Below are positions 44,148 to 53,106 of a DNA stretch of 64,000 nt, in pieces. How positions within the stretch are numbered: position 1 is the first letter of the stretch; each line of letters begins with the position of its first letter. The stretch is from Fundidesulfovibrio agrisoli (GTDB lineage: Bacteria; Desulfobacterota; Desulfovibrionia; Desulfovibrionales; Desulfovibrionaceae). Below the pieces are notes generated by a model. The model was not told where the DNA came from. It did no database searches and was given only the letters and a program-made list of their open reading frames with translations. A program made the position numbers and the translations under genes. Where the stretch lies: NCBI RefSeq assembly GCF_022808715.1, contig NZ_JAKZKX010000003.1, forward strand, positions 1 to 64,000, written 5' to 3'.

Positions 44148-45799
44148 TGTGGCCCCGGGGGCTCACGGCGGCCAGGCTGCTCGCTGCCTGCTGCCTCGCG
44201 CTGCTGTGCGCGATGTCGCCCGTTCATCCGGTTCATGCCGCCCCCAAGACCGAGAGCCAGCAGCCCGCGCCTGCCGCCGGAACGCCCACACAGGCGGCGC
44301 AGGCCGCCGGAAAGCCCGGACAGACGCCCCAAACCGCCGCAAAGCCTCCGCAGGCGGCGCAGGCCGCCGGAAAGCCCGCACAGACCCACGGAAACCCTGC
44401 GCAGACCAAGCAGGGCCAGGCTCCATCCAAACCCGCCTTCAACCCCAAGCCCATCCCGCTGGAGCAGCCGCTCCAGGAACCCGACGGAGAAGGCTGCGCC
44501 CCTGGTGGCGGCCAAAACCGGAAAGTGGCGCGCACGGCCAAGCCGGAAGCGCCGGACCAGCCCGCCTCGCCGCCCCCAGCCCAGCAGGCCCAGGGCGGGG
44601 CCGCGCCCAAACTGCCCGGCCCGCCCTATGAGCGCCCCCTGGGGCTGCGGGCCGCCGACGTGCTGCCCAAAAAGCTGCTCTCCGGCCCCCACCACCGGGT
44701 GGAGGAGGCCGTGGAGAACGACGGCTACATGAACATCTACACCGTGCGCTCCCGCTACGGGGACTACCGCGTCAGCTCCACGGCGTTGCTTGCCGTGCGG
44801 GTGGACGAGTTCGCTGCCATGGCCGCCATGGACAAGGTGCAGGGGGCCTCGGAGTTCGGGCGCGGCGTCTGGGACGGCGGGGTCAGCCTGGTGGAGGGCG
44901 TGAAGAACCTGGTGCTGCACCCCGTGGACAGCGTGGAGAACGCGGCCTCGGGCGTGGGCACGCTCTTCAACCGCGCCGGGGACAGCATGTCCTCCTCCGA
45001 CGCGGCCAGCAAATACGAGGACTCCACCGGGGCCAAGCTCACGGGCTACGCTTCCACCCGGCGCGAATACGCCAAGGAGTTCGGGGTTGACCCCTATTCC
45101 ACCAACAAGCGCATGCAGGAGAAGCTCGATTCCGTGACCAAGGCGGGCTACGCCGGGGGGCTGACCTCCATGGGGCTCAAGGCGCTCATCCCCGGCGGCA
45201 TCGGCATCGCGGTCTCCTCCGTTAGCGGCGTGCACTGGCTGGGCGCCGTGGACCTGACCCAACCCCCGCTGGAGCTGCGCGTGCGCAACCGCCGCAAGCT
45301 GGCCGAGATGGGCGTGGAGGAATCCGCCATCGGGGCCTTCATGGACAACGCCGAGTTCACGCCCACGCAGCAGAGCCTGCTGGTCAAGGCCCTGGGGGAC
45401 CTGGGCCGCAAGAACGGGCTCACGGCCTACGTGCGGCTGGCCGCGCGCACCCATAACCAGGACCAGGCCCTCTTCCGCCAGCGCATGGCCCAGATGTACG
45501 CGGGCTACAACCGCGCCGTGGGTCAGGTGGAGGGCTTCCTCCCCCTGGGGGACCTGGTGGCCGCCAGGAACGCCAAAGGCGCGCTGGTGCTGTGCTACCC
45601 GCTGGACCACCTCTGCTGGACGGAGGATGTGGCCCGCCTGTCGGCCCGGGCGGCCAAGGCCTCCCAGGAGAGGGGCGGCTGTCCGGTGGAGCTGTGGGTC
45701 ACCGGGACGGTGAGCCGCACGGTGCGCGGGAATCTGGAAAAGGCCGGCTGGGCCGTGAAGGAGAAGGCCGGGAAGCAGTTGCTGGGGGAGGCGATGTAG
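44147..45799 (+). CDS. Exported protein with Ala/Pro/Gln repeat region, unknown function
   Basis: I do not recognise this 550-residue protein. It has a signal peptide ending VHPVHA, then a low-complexity linker (about 33-115) with AAQAAGKP and AAKPPQ units, a feature of periplasmic proteins that span the wall. The globular part (about 155-550) includes GDYRVSSTALLAVRVDEFAAMAAMDK, then EFGRGVWDGGVSLVEGVKNLVLHPVDSVENAASGVG, an amphipathic membrane-seeking segment, then ALIPGGIGIAVSSVSGV. The start overlaps the butyrate kinase stop, so it is in the same operon. The C-terminal basic end (AGWAVKEKAGKQLL) is plain. The envelope location is the only firm statement. Confidence 0.6.
   Translation: MWPRGLTAARLLAACCLALLCAMSPVHPVHAAPKTESQQPAPAAGTPTQAAQAAGKPGQTPQTAAKPPQAAQAAGKPAQTHGNPAQTKQGQAPSKPAFNPKPIPLEQPLQEPDGEGCAPGGGQNRKVARTAKPEAPDQPASPPPAQQAQGGAAPKLPGPPYERPLGLRAADVLPKKLLSGPHHRVEEAVENDGYMNIYTVRSRYGDYRVSSTALLAVRVDEFAAMAAMDKVQGASEFGRGVWDGGVSLVEGVKNLVLHPVDSVENAASGVGTLFNRAGDSMSSSDAASKYEDSTGAKLTGYASTRREYAKEFGVDPYSTNKRMQEKLDSVTKAGYAGGLTSMGLKALIPGGIGIAVSSVSGVHWLGAVDLTQPPLELRVRNRRKLAEMGVEESAIGAFMDNAEFTPTQQSLLVKALGDLGRKNGLTAYVRLAARTHNQDQALFRQRMAQMYAGYNRAVGQVEGFLPLGDLVAARNAKGALVLCYPLDHLCWTEDVARLSARAAKASQERGGCPVELWVTGTVSRTVRGNLEKAGWAVKEKAGKQLLGEAM
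44291..44385 (+). repeat. 60-base tandem repeat inside the exported protein
   Basis: A block of about 35 bases (CAGGCGGCGCAGGCCGCCGG and onwards to ACAGAC) recurs exactly 60 bases later (44291 and 44351), giving a 20-residue period in the protein linker. Repeats of this type can vary in number among strains. Confidence 0.75.
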
Positions 45800-45800
45800 G

Positions 45801-45836
45801 GGAGGGGCCTTCCATTTCAGATTCGGTTGCCCCTCC
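45801..45836 (+). terminator. Hairpin after the exported protein gene
   Basis: GGAGGGGC (45801-45808) pairs perfectly with GCCCCTCC (45829-45836) across a 20-base loop. No T-tract follows, so it is a weak terminator at best or an mRNA end. Confidence 0.35.
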
Positions 45837-45992
45837 ACAATGGTGTTGCTCCATTCCGGCAGGAGGGGTATTTTACGACCAAACCCGTCCCGGCCTCGAG
45901 CGCCGGAACAGCATCCGGGCAGGCCTTCCCGGGCCGGGCCATCGCCCGTCGTGCCAGGGCGAATCCTCAGGAACTCTACCCAGGAGGATCGC

Positions 45993-48164
45993 ATGGTGAC
46001 GTGGTTATCCATACCAGACGGCCGCCCGCCGTCATTCCCCCTCAGGCTGCGCGCTTTCCGCCGCGCCGTCCCGCTGTCCGCACGCATGCTGCGGTACGTG
46101 CTGGCTATGCTGGTGTTTGCCTGCATCCCCGACCCGGTCGCCGAGGCGGTGGACGACGACCTGCTGCTGTTGACCAGCGGGGCGCGCGCCGCGGGCGGCC
46201 CCGCCGTGGTGACCAGGACCGTCGGCCCCTCCGGCGGCGTGCTGCGGGCGGGCAGGGTGGTCGTGACCATCCCGCCCGGAGCCCTGGCTTCACCGGTGCC
46301 GGTGACGCTCAGGCGCGCCGCGCCGGGGGCGGACTTCGGCAACCAGTCCGCCCTCTGGTCCTATGCGCTGGAGATCCCGCTGCTGCAATCCGGGCAGGAC
46401 ATCGACGTGGCGCTGTTCGGCCTGGGCGCGCCCGACCGGCAGGCCGCCGTGGCCCTGGGGGACTCCTCCACCATGGGCGGGCAGGCTGACACCGCGCCCG
46501 CCAGGGTGGTCTGGGGCAGCGTGACGTCCGGCGTGCTGCGCTTCAAGCTGTCGGCGCACGACCTCACCCAGGGAGTCCTGCCCACGGCCAGCGGCGAGGG
46601 CCACGCCTCCAGGTGGTGGACCCTGGCCGGGTACGCCCGCAAGAGCAGCCAGCACTTCACGGTGGAATACCCTACGGCCGTGCTCTCGGTAAGCGCCGAC
46701 TCCCCGGACCGCATCCTGGCCGCCGCCGAGGACGCCTACCAGAAGCTTGCCAACCTGAATTTCGATCTGGCGGGCTCGCTCGCCTGGCCCGTGCCCATCT
46801 CCGTGGGCTACGCCACGCTCGACGAACCCTGCCCGGCGGGCCTGCCCCTTGCGGGCAAGGGCAAGGGCTACCTGGTGCTGAACGCGGGCCTCTGCGCCGC
46901 CGCCTCCTCCGACGCCATGCGCGCCGCCGTGGGGCACGGGCTGTTCCACGCAGTGCAGGCCGCCTACGACCCGCGCTCCACCCTGGCCCAGCGCCACGCC
47001 GCCAGCGACCCGCACTTCGCCATGCTCAGGGAGGCAAGCTCCACCTGGTTCGAGCGCGCGATACTCGGCGGAAGCTACGTCTCCCCGTATTTCCTCGCCA
47101 ACATGGGCCTGAAGGGCATGGGCCTGGAGACCTGGCAGGGCATGCCCCAGGCTCAGGCCCAGGCCCGCAACCTGGGTTACTGGGCCTCGGGTTTCGTTCG
47201 CAGCCTGGTGGATCAGCTGCAAGGCCAGCTCGTCCTCGGGGTCTGGCAGAACGTGCGCAACCAGACCAGCCCGACCCCGGGCTACTCCGACCTGCGCGCG
47301 CTCGTCGAGGCCGCCGGGCCGGGCGGCGTCGCGGCGCTGAACTGGGCGGACTACATGGGCAGGCTCTTCAGCGGCAACACGGGCTACGCTGGCTGGCCGG
47401 TGCCCGCAAGCGACGCGTTCTGGCTCAGCTCCGGCGCGCCGCTGGGCCGCCTGAGCGCCAGTCTGGCCCCGTTCTCTGCCCAGAAGTGGACGGTCATCAT
47501 CGACTCGGTTCCCACCGGCGCGCAGTACATGTTCAGCCCCATCTCCGAAACGCCGGACCTGACCTACGTGATCTACAAGGGAACGAACCCCAACGGCCCG
47601 TTCAGCTACGTGGCCACGCTCAAGATGTTCAACCCACAGATGCTCGCGACCGCTCCCGGCGACATGTACGTGATCGCGGCCGTCAACGGGGAATCCAAGA
47701 GCCCCTACACCACTGTTTCCGGGGCGGACCTCCTGCTTGGCGACAAGGCCAAGTGCCGCTTCTGCCCGGAGGTGCCGGCCGACGCGCCCATGCTGATCTC
47801 GGAGGACGGGCTCTCCCGCTGGTGGGTGGACGAGTCGTACATGATTACGCTGGCCCAGGAGCACTATCAGGACACGCAGTGGACGAAACTGTGGTCGTTC
47901 TACTGCAGCTGGCCGAACGTGGCGGCGTTCAAGACCGGTGTGAGATTCCGCCTGGACGGCACCACGGTCTACGACATCCAGCACTACGATACGGAGGGCA
48001 AGGAGCACGGGATATGGAAGGAGTTCTACGAGGCCGGGAACATCCACTTCGTCCGCACCTACGCCCACGGCCTGATCCTGACCATGACCGAGTACGATCC
48101 GGATGGCGGGATCATCCATTACTGCACCTACGACGGGCAGGGGACGGCCACGTGCACGCCGTGA
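45993..48164 (+). CDS. Exported ZU5-like protein with degenerate gluzincin site
   Basis: This 723-residue protein is exported (hydrophobic RMLRYVLAMLVFACIPDPVAEA at residues 31-53, after a basic N-terminus). Residues about 70-150 have a ZU5-like strand pattern (VGPSGGVLRAGRVVVTIPPGALASPVPVTL). A metallopeptidase-like helical domain follows: AVGHGLFHAVQAAYD has His315 and His319 in an HGLFH arrangement, then EASSTWFERAIL with Glu347. In active relatives the motif is HExxH, and here the catalytic Glu is Gly316, so the enzyme is probably inactive. The C-terminus has MORN-like segments (GKEHGIWKEFYEAGNIHFVRTY). AGGAGG precedes the ATG. The function may be binding rather than cleavage. Confidence 0.62.
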   Translation: MVTWLSIPDGRPPSFPLRLRAFRRAVPLSARMLRYVLAMLVFACIPDPVAEAVDDDLLLLTSGARAAGGPAVVTRTVGPSGGVLRAGRVVVTIPPGALASPVPVTLRRAAPGADFGNQSALWSYALEIPLLQSGQDIDVALFGLGAPDRQAAVALGDSSTMGGQADTAPARVVWGSVTSGVLRFKLSAHDLTQGVLPTASGEGHASRWWTLAGYARKSSQHFTVEYPTAVLSVSADSPDRILAAAEDAYQKLANLNFDLAGSLAWPVPISVGYATLDEPCPAGLPLAGKGKGYLVLNAGLCAAASSDAMRAAVGHGLFHAVQAAYDPRSTLAQRHAASDPHFAMLREASSTWFERAILGGSYVSPYFLANMGLKGMGLETWQGMPQAQAQARNLGYWASGFVRSLVDQLQGQLVLGVWQNVRNQTSPTPGYSDLRALVEAAGPGGVAALNWADYMGRLFSGNTGYAGWPVPASDAFWLSSGAPLGRLSASLAPFSAQKWTVIIDSVPTGAQYMFSPISETPDLTYVIYKGTNPNGPFSYVATLKMFNPQMLATAPGDMYVIAAVNGESKSPYTTVSGADLLLGDKAKCRFCPEVPADAPMLISEDGLSRWWVDESYMITLAQEHYQDTQWTKLWSFYCSWPNVAAFKTGVRFRLDGTTVYDIQHYDTEGKEHGIWKEFYEAGNIHFVRTYAHGLILTMTEYDPDGGIIHYCTYDGQGTATCTP

Positions 48165-48279
48165 CCTGTCACCGCCGTGCGCGGGGGCGCTACCTGCCCT
48201 CGGGGCGGGGCATCCGTCGCGGGGCTGCGGTTCCCTGCGTGCGTCCTCCAGGGAGCCCGGTCCCGCGCGGAGGGGCCGG

Positions 48280-49074
48280 ATGAGGCGCATCCTGCTCGCG
48301 GCGTGCCTGGCCGCCTTGTTGGCGGGCCCGGCCTCGGCGGTGGAGAAGACCATCGCCGTCGCCGCCTTCGAGTATCCCCCGATCTACCAGAACGCGGCTG
48401 ACAAAGGCCTGGCCTGCGAGCTGGTGATCGAGGCCTTCAAGGCCGTGGGCATTGACGTGGAGCTTCGCTTCTACCCTGTGAAGCGGATGGTGGAGAGCGT
48501 GAGCTCCGGGGAGGTCGTCTGCGGCATCGGCGGCAACATCCTGTTCGCCGCGCCGGAGGTGGCGGACAAGGTCAGCATATCCGAGCCGGTGCAGTTCGTC
48601 TCCCAGGTGTTCATGTACAGCTCGAAAGTCTATCCAGAGGGCATCGATTTCATCGACCTGGACGACATGAGCGATTACATGATCGGTGTGCTGAGCGGCA
48701 GCGGCATCATGAAGGTGCTGGAGCACAACAAGCTGTTGAGCCTGGTGCCAAACGTCACGCATGAGGGGTCCGCCCGGCAACTGCATGCCGGACGGGTGGA
48801 CGTATGGGGCATAGTCGACCTCACGGGCCTCATGTACATGAAGAAGCTGTTCCCGGCTGACTACAAGAACTACAAACTCACGAAGTCCTTCAATCTCGGG
48901 GATGTCTCCGTGGTGTTCTCGAAATCGCGCGACAAGGATGAAGAATACGACGCCATGTTCAGGGCTGGGCTGGCCATCATCAAGAAAAACGGGACATACC
49001 TCAGGGTCATGGCCAAGTATTACGGCGGGGAGAGCGCCATCAACAAGGATGCGATGACGGAGGACATGCGCTGA
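48280..49074 (+). CDS. Family 3 extracellular solute-binding protein
   Basis: This 264-residue periplasmic protein has a signal peptide (MRRILLAACLAALLAGPASA) and the family 3 fold: IAVAAFEYPPIYQNAADKGLACELVIEAFKAVGIDVELRFYPVKRMVESVSSGEVVCGIGG, then ISEPVQFVSQVFMY and a second lobe ending GLAIIKKNGTYLRVMAKYYGG. Binding proteins of this type often have no dedicated ABC partner and may feed sensors. No permease or ATPase is adjacent. GGAGGGG precedes the ATG. It lies 115 bases after the ZU5-like gene, with GC-rich DNA and no visible promoter between, so it may be the last gene of that operon. Confidence 0.8.
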   Translation: MRRILLAACLAALLAGPASAVEKTIAVAAFEYPPIYQNAADKGLACELVIEAFKAVGIDVELRFYPVKRMVESVSSGEVVCGIGGNILFAAPEVADKVSISEPVQFVSQVFMYSSKVYPEGIDFIDLDDMSDYMIGVLSGSGIMKVLEHNKLLSLVPNVTHEGSARQLHAGRVDVWGIVDLTGLMYMKKLFPADYKNYKLTKSFNLGDVSVVFSKSRDKDEEYDAMFRAGLAIIKKNGTYLRVMAKYYGGESAINKDAMTEDMR

Positions 49075-49191
49075 CGCCTGGCACGGGCAGGTCACGATGC
49101 GGGCGGCCCCCGGCCTCCGCCTCGACCGCCCGTGCAAAGCCCCGGATGTTTCAAGCCGCGCGCCCGCCTGGAGCGGAGTGCCCGCGAATGA

Positions 49192-49221
49192 AAAAGCCCC
49201 CGTCGTTGGACGGGGGCTTTT
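49192..49221. terminator. Bidirectional terminator between the binding protein and helicase genes
   Basis: AAAAGCCCCCGTC pairs with GACGGGGGCTTTT around a four-base loop (49192-49221). It sits between two convergent genes (ending 49074 and 49245). Confidence 0.92.
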
Positions 49222-49244
49222 CGATTCAATGATGCGGGCGCTGT

Positions 49245-50915
49245 TTAGGCGGCGCGGTTGCCGTCGGCGTCATCGCGGCGGCGGTTGCCGTTCTGCCTGG
49301 GGGCGCGGTTGGCTTCGGCTTCCTCGCGGCGGGCGTAGCCCTGGCCGTATTCCTGGCCCATGCTGCTGCCGTAGAAGGAGGGCTTGCGCTCTCCGCCCTG
49401 GCGGCGGTTGTCGCCCTGGCCGGACTCCTGGCGGCGGTTGTTGCCGAAGGCGCCCTGGCCGCCCTGGCCCTGGGCGCGGCGGCGGTCGCCGTACTGGCCC
49501 TGGCCCTGGCGCTCCTGGCCCTGACGCTCCTGGCCCTGGCGCTTCTGGCCGGAGTGGTGGTTCGGGTGGTGCCCGGCGGCGGGCTGGCTGGCGGGCTGGC
49601 TCACCCCGTCGCCGGAGAAGGGCTGACGGCGGGTGTCCGCGGAGTAGCCTTCACGGGCGGGACGGCGCTGACCCTGGCCCTGGCCGCCCTCGGAGCGGCG
49701 GTTGTTGTTGCCGCCGCCGAAGCCGCCGCGTCCGCCGGGGCGCATGATGGGCCGGTCGAAGTCGCTGTGGCGCTCGGGGGCGGGCACGGCGTAGTCGAAG
49801 CCGTCCATCTTCTTGCGCTCGATGGTCTTGCCCAGCAGGCGCTCGATGGCCCGGACCATGGAGTTGTCCTCGTGGGTCACCAGGGAGTAGGCCTGACCCT
49901 CGCGCTCGGCGCGGCCGGTGCGGCCCACGCGGTGCGTGTAGGTCTCCGGGGTGTCGGGCAGGTCGAAGTTGACCACGTGGGCCACGCGGGAGACGTCGAT
50001 GCCGCGCGCGGCGATGTCGGTGGCCACCAGCACGCGGTAGCGTCCGGTGCGGAACCCGTCCATGGCCTTCTGGCGCTGCGTCTGGGAGAGGTTGCCCTGC
50101 AGGCAGGCCGAGGTGTGGCTGGAGCGCTCCAGCTGTTCGGCCAGGCGCTTGGCGCGGTGCTTGGTGCGGGTGAACACCAGCACGGAGCCCTCGGGGTTCT
50201 GCTCCAGCAGGTTGAGCAGCAGCTTGGTCTTCAGGTGCTGGGGCACGGGGAAGAGGCACTGCTCCACGGTGGAGGCCGGAGCCGTGCGGCCGATGCGCAC
50301 CAGGGCCGGGTTCTTCAGCGTCTCGTTTGCCAGGCCGCGGATGGAGTCGGGCATGGTGGCGGAGAACAGCAGGGTCTGGCGCTCCTTGGGCAGGGTGGAG
50401 AGGATGCGGCGGATGTCCGGCAGAAAGCCCATGTCGAACATGTGGTCGGCTTCGTCCAGAACCAGCGTCTCAACGCCGGAAAGATTCGCGTTGCCCTGGT
50501 TCAGGTGGTCCAGCAGGCGGCCGGGGCAGGCCACCAGGATGTCCGCGCCCTGGCGCAGGCGGTTGGCCTGGGGGCCGAGGCCCACGCCGCCGTACACGGT
50601 GACGGTGCGGATGCGCGCGCCCTTGGTGTAGTCGCGGGCGCTCTCGCTGATCTGCTCGGCCAGCTCGCGGGTGGGGGCGATCACCAGGGCCCGCACGGTG
50701 CCGCGCAGGGGCTTGGGATCCTTCATGAACTTGTCGATGATGGGCAGCAGGAAGGCCGCGGTCTTGCCGGTGCCGGTCTGGGCCAGGCCCATGACGTCGC
50801 GCCCCTCGAGCACGTGGGGCATGGCTTCGGCCTGTATGGGGGTCGGGGCTTCGTAGCCCAGGGATTTGATGTTGGCGGAAATGGTGGGATGAAAGCCGAA
50901 AGAATCGAATTGCAA
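49245..50915 (-). CDS. rhlE: DEAD-box RNA helicase, RhlE family
   Basis: This 556-residue ATP-dependent helicase unwinds structured RNA. The order of motifs is complete: Q motif GYEAPTPIQAEAM, I AQTGTGKTAA, Ia PTRELAEQI, II DEADHMFDMGF, III SATMP, V ATDIAARGIDVS, VI HRVGRTGR. The C-terminal tail, about 170 residues, is Gly/Gln/Arg-rich (GRGGFGGGNNNRR, QGQERQGQERQGQ). It lacks an ATG; I choose TTG at 50915 with GAGG eight bases upstream, giving MQFDSFGFHP, very like RhlE starts. The leader is long (about 190 bases) if the promoter at 51107-51134 is right, which is typical of cold-inducible helicases. The open frame beyond it is antisense to upp. Confidence 0.9.
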   Translation of the reverse strand: MQFDSFGFHPTISANIKSLGYEAPTPIQAEAMPHVLEGRDVMGLAQTGTGKTAAFLLPIIDKFMKDPKPLRGTVRALVIAPTRELAEQISESARDYTKGARIRTVTVYGGVGLGPQANRLRQGADILVACPGRLLDHLNQGNANLSGVETLVLDEADHMFDMGFLPDIRRILSTLPKERQTLLFSATMPDSIRGLANETLKNPALVRIGRTAPASTVEQCLFPVPQHLKTKLLLNLLEQNPEGSVLVFTRTKHRAKRLAEQLERSSHTSACLQGNLSQTQRQKAMDGFRTGRYRVLVATDIAARGIDVSRVAHVVNFDLPDTPETYTHRVGRTGRAEREGQAYSLVTHEDNSMVRAIERLLGKTIERKKMDGFDYAVPAPERHSDFDRPIMRPGGRGGFGGGNNNRRSEGGQGQGQRRPAREGYSADTRRQPFSGDGVSQPASQPAAGHHPNHHSGQKRQGQERQGQERQGQGQYGDRRRAQGQGGQGAFGNNRRQESGQGDNRRQGGERKPSFYGSSMGQEYGQGYARREEAEANRAPRQNGNRRRDDADGNRAA

Positions 50916-51106
50916 AAAAAGAACCTCGTGTTCTGGTTGTGAGGCGATGAGCGAGCGTGACTTGGCGTGCTGCCGACCCGTCAGGGAAGCGTCATCGGGG
51001 GTAATGTCGGTGGTTTCGGCAGGAACAGTCTGGCGGGATGGGCGGGGCTGCAGCGGGCCCCCGCCACGCAGGCAGGCATGCCGTGGCGCTGTGCGCGCCG
51101 GGAACA

Positions 51107-51134
51107 CCAATAAGCCTTTTGGCGGCGGTGTCAA
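51107..51134 (-). promoter_or_regulatory. Candidate helicase promoter
   Basis: On the minus strand a perfect TTGACA (51134-51129) is 16 bases from TATTGG (51112-51107). The gap 50916-51221 has no gene; it would carry this leader and the start of the divergent upp transcript. No other motif is clear. Confidence 0.4.
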
Positions 51135-51221
51135 CAACGGTCTTGACCGGCCTGCGCCATTTCTGCAAGAACCTGGAGGTTTGCTGCACATGTGAAAACG
51201 TACAAAAACAAGGAGAGGTCC

Positions 51222-51848
51222 ATGCCTGTCACAGTGGTCGACCACCCCCTGGTGAGGCACAAGCTGGGCATTCTGCGCCAGGACGGCATCAGCACCAACG
51301 TCTTCCGCGATCTCGCCGGAGAGGTGGCCAGGCTGCTCACCTACGAAGCCACCAAGGACCTCAAGACCGAAAAGAAAACCGTCAAGGGCTGGGCCGGCCC
51401 CGTCGAGGTGGAGCAGATCAAGGGCAAGAAGATCACCGTGGTGCCCATCCTGCGCGCGGGCCTGGGCATGATGGACGGCGTGCTGGACATGATCCCCGGG
51501 GCCAAGGTCAGCGTGGTGGGCATGTACCGCAACGAGGAGACCCTCTCCCCCGTGCGCTACTACGTGAAGCTCGCCAAGGAGATCCACAAGCGCACCGCCC
51601 TCATCCTGGACCCCATGCTGGCCACGGGCGGCACGCTCATCGCCACCATCGACCTCCTCAAGGAGGCGGGCTGCAAGAAGATAAAGGGCCTGTTCCTGGT
51701 GGCCGCCCCCGAGGGCCTGGCGCGCCTTGAGGCCGCCCACCCGGACGTGCACGTCTACGTGGCGGCCATCGACGAGCGCCTGAACGAAGTGGGCTACATC
51801 CTGCCCGGCCTGGGCGACGCTGGCGACAAAATCTTCGGCACGAAATAA
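51222..51848 (+). CDS. upp: Uracil phosphoribosyltransferase
   Basis: Upp salvages uracil to UMP with PRPP. The 208-residue length is standard. Visible motifs are [15 protein letters not shown] at the start, [21 protein letters not shown], the PRPP loop DPMLATGGT, and the uracil-binding C-terminus [16 protein letters not shown]. The start at 51222 has AGGAGAGG; ten further codons are not supported. It heads a three-gene operon with the uracil transporter ten bases on and a hypothetical protein. Both genes serve one pathway. Confidence 0.97.
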   Translation: MPVTVVDHPLVRHKLGILRQDGISTNVFRDLAGEVARLLTYEATKDLKTEKKTVKGWAGPVEVEQIKGKKITVVPILRAGLGMMDGVLDMIPGAKVSVVGMYRNEETLSPVRYYVKLAKEIHKRTALILDPMLATGGTLIATIDLLKEAGCKKIKGLFLVAAPEGLARLEAAHPDVHVYVAAIDERLNEVGYILPGLGDAGDKIFGTK

Positions 51849-51858
51849 GGGGGGAGCC

Positions 51859-53106
51859 ATGGCTTTGGTTAACAACGGCGATTACCAGCTGCGCCTGCGG
51901 GACGTGCCCGTGGGGGCCCAGATGCTGTTCGTGGCCTTCGGCGCCCTCGTGCTGGTGCCGCTGCTCACCGGGCTGGACCCCAACGTGGCCCTGTTCACCG
52001 CGGGCCTGGGCACGCTCATCTACCAGGTGCTGACCAAGTTCCAGATTCCCATCTTCCTGGGCTCCTCCTTCGCCTTCATCGCCCCGGTGATGCTCTCGGT
52101 GCAGCGCCACGGCACGGCCGCCACCCTGGGCGGCCTGGCCTCGGTGGGCATCATGTACGTGCTGTTCGCGCTGCTCATCAAGGCCAAGGGCACCAGCTTC
52201 CTGCTGCGCATCCTGCCGCACGTGGTCACCGGCCCGGTCATCATGGTCATCGGCCTGATCCTGGCCCCGGTGGGCGTGTACATGGCCATGGGCAAGACCG
52301 GCGACGGGGCCAAGGTGCTCTACCCCGAGAACCAGGCCATGATCATCTCCATGATCTCGCTGGCCGTCACGGTGCTCGTGGCCATCAAGGGCCGCGGCAT
52401 GCTCAAGCTGATCCCCATCGTCTGCGGCATCGTGGCGGGCTACGTGGTGAGCCTCGTCATGGGCATCGTGGACTTCGCCCCCGTGGCCGCCGCGCCCTGG
52501 TTCAAGATGCCCAACTTCGTGGCCCCGGAGTTCAACTTCGACGCCATCGTCATCATCCTGCCCGTGGCCATCGCGCCCATCATCGAGCACATCGGCTCCA
52601 TCCTGGCCATCGGCTCGGTGACCGGCAAGAACTACATCGACAAGCCCGGCGTGCACCGCTCCCTCATGGGCGACGGCGTGGCCACCACCCTGGCGGGCTT
52701 CCTGGGCGGCCCCCCGCTGACCACCTACGCCGAGGTCACGGGCGCGGTGTCGCTCATCAAGATCTACAACCCCGCCCTGATGACCTGGGCCGCCATCACC
52801 GGCATCGCCCTGGCCTTCGTGGGCAAGCTTGGGGCGCTTCTGCAGACCATCCCCGCGCCGGTCATGGGCGGCATCATGCTGCTGCTCTTCGGCGCGATCA
52901 TGGTGGTGGGCCTGAACTCCCTGGTGCAGGACGGGCAGGACCTCATGAAGCCCCGCAACATGGTCATCGTGGCGCTCATCGTGGTGCTCGGCATGGGCAA
53001 GATGAGCTTCAACTTCTGGGGCATCCACCTGGAGGGCATCGGCCTGGCCGGCGTGGCGGGCGTGGTGCTGAACCTCCTCTTGCCTCAAGACAGGGCGGAA
53101 GCATGA
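51859..53106 (+). CDS. uraA: Uracil/xanthine permease, NCS2 family
   Basis: This 415-residue proton symporter brings uracil into the cell for upp. It has the NCS2 features: about 14 membrane helices, LGSSFAFIAPV with the inner substrate segment, the acidic motif PVAIAPIIEHIGSI and the NxG-type loop GDGVATTLAGFLGGPPLTTYAEVTGA. The C-terminal helices are complete. The stop overlaps the next gene by four bases. GGGGGGAG precedes the ATG. Confidence 0.94.
   Translation: MALVNNGDYQLRLRDVPVGAQMLFVAFGALVLVPLLTGLDPNVALFTAGLGTLIYQVLTKFQIPIFLGSSFAFIAPVMLSVQRHGTAATLGGLASVGIMYVLFALLIKAKGTSFLLRILPHVVTGPVIMVIGLILAPVGVYMAMGKTGDGAKVLYPENQAMIISMISLAVTVLVAIKGRGMLKLIPIVCGIVAGYVVSLVMGIVDFAPVAAAPWFKMPNFVAPEFNFDAIVIILPVAIAPIIEHIGSILAIGSVTGKNYIDKPGVHRSLMGDGVATTLAGFLGGPPLTTYAEVTGAVSLIKIYNPALMTWAAITGIALAFVGKLGALLQTIPAPVMGGIMLLLFGAIMVVGLNSLVQDGQDLMKPRNMVIVALIVVLGMGKMSFNFWGIHLEGIGLAGVAGVVLNLLLPQDRAEA

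Noticed and set aside
44291..44385. CRISPR-like repeat
   Set aside because: Only two units, in frame within a protein linker, with no spacers or cas genes.
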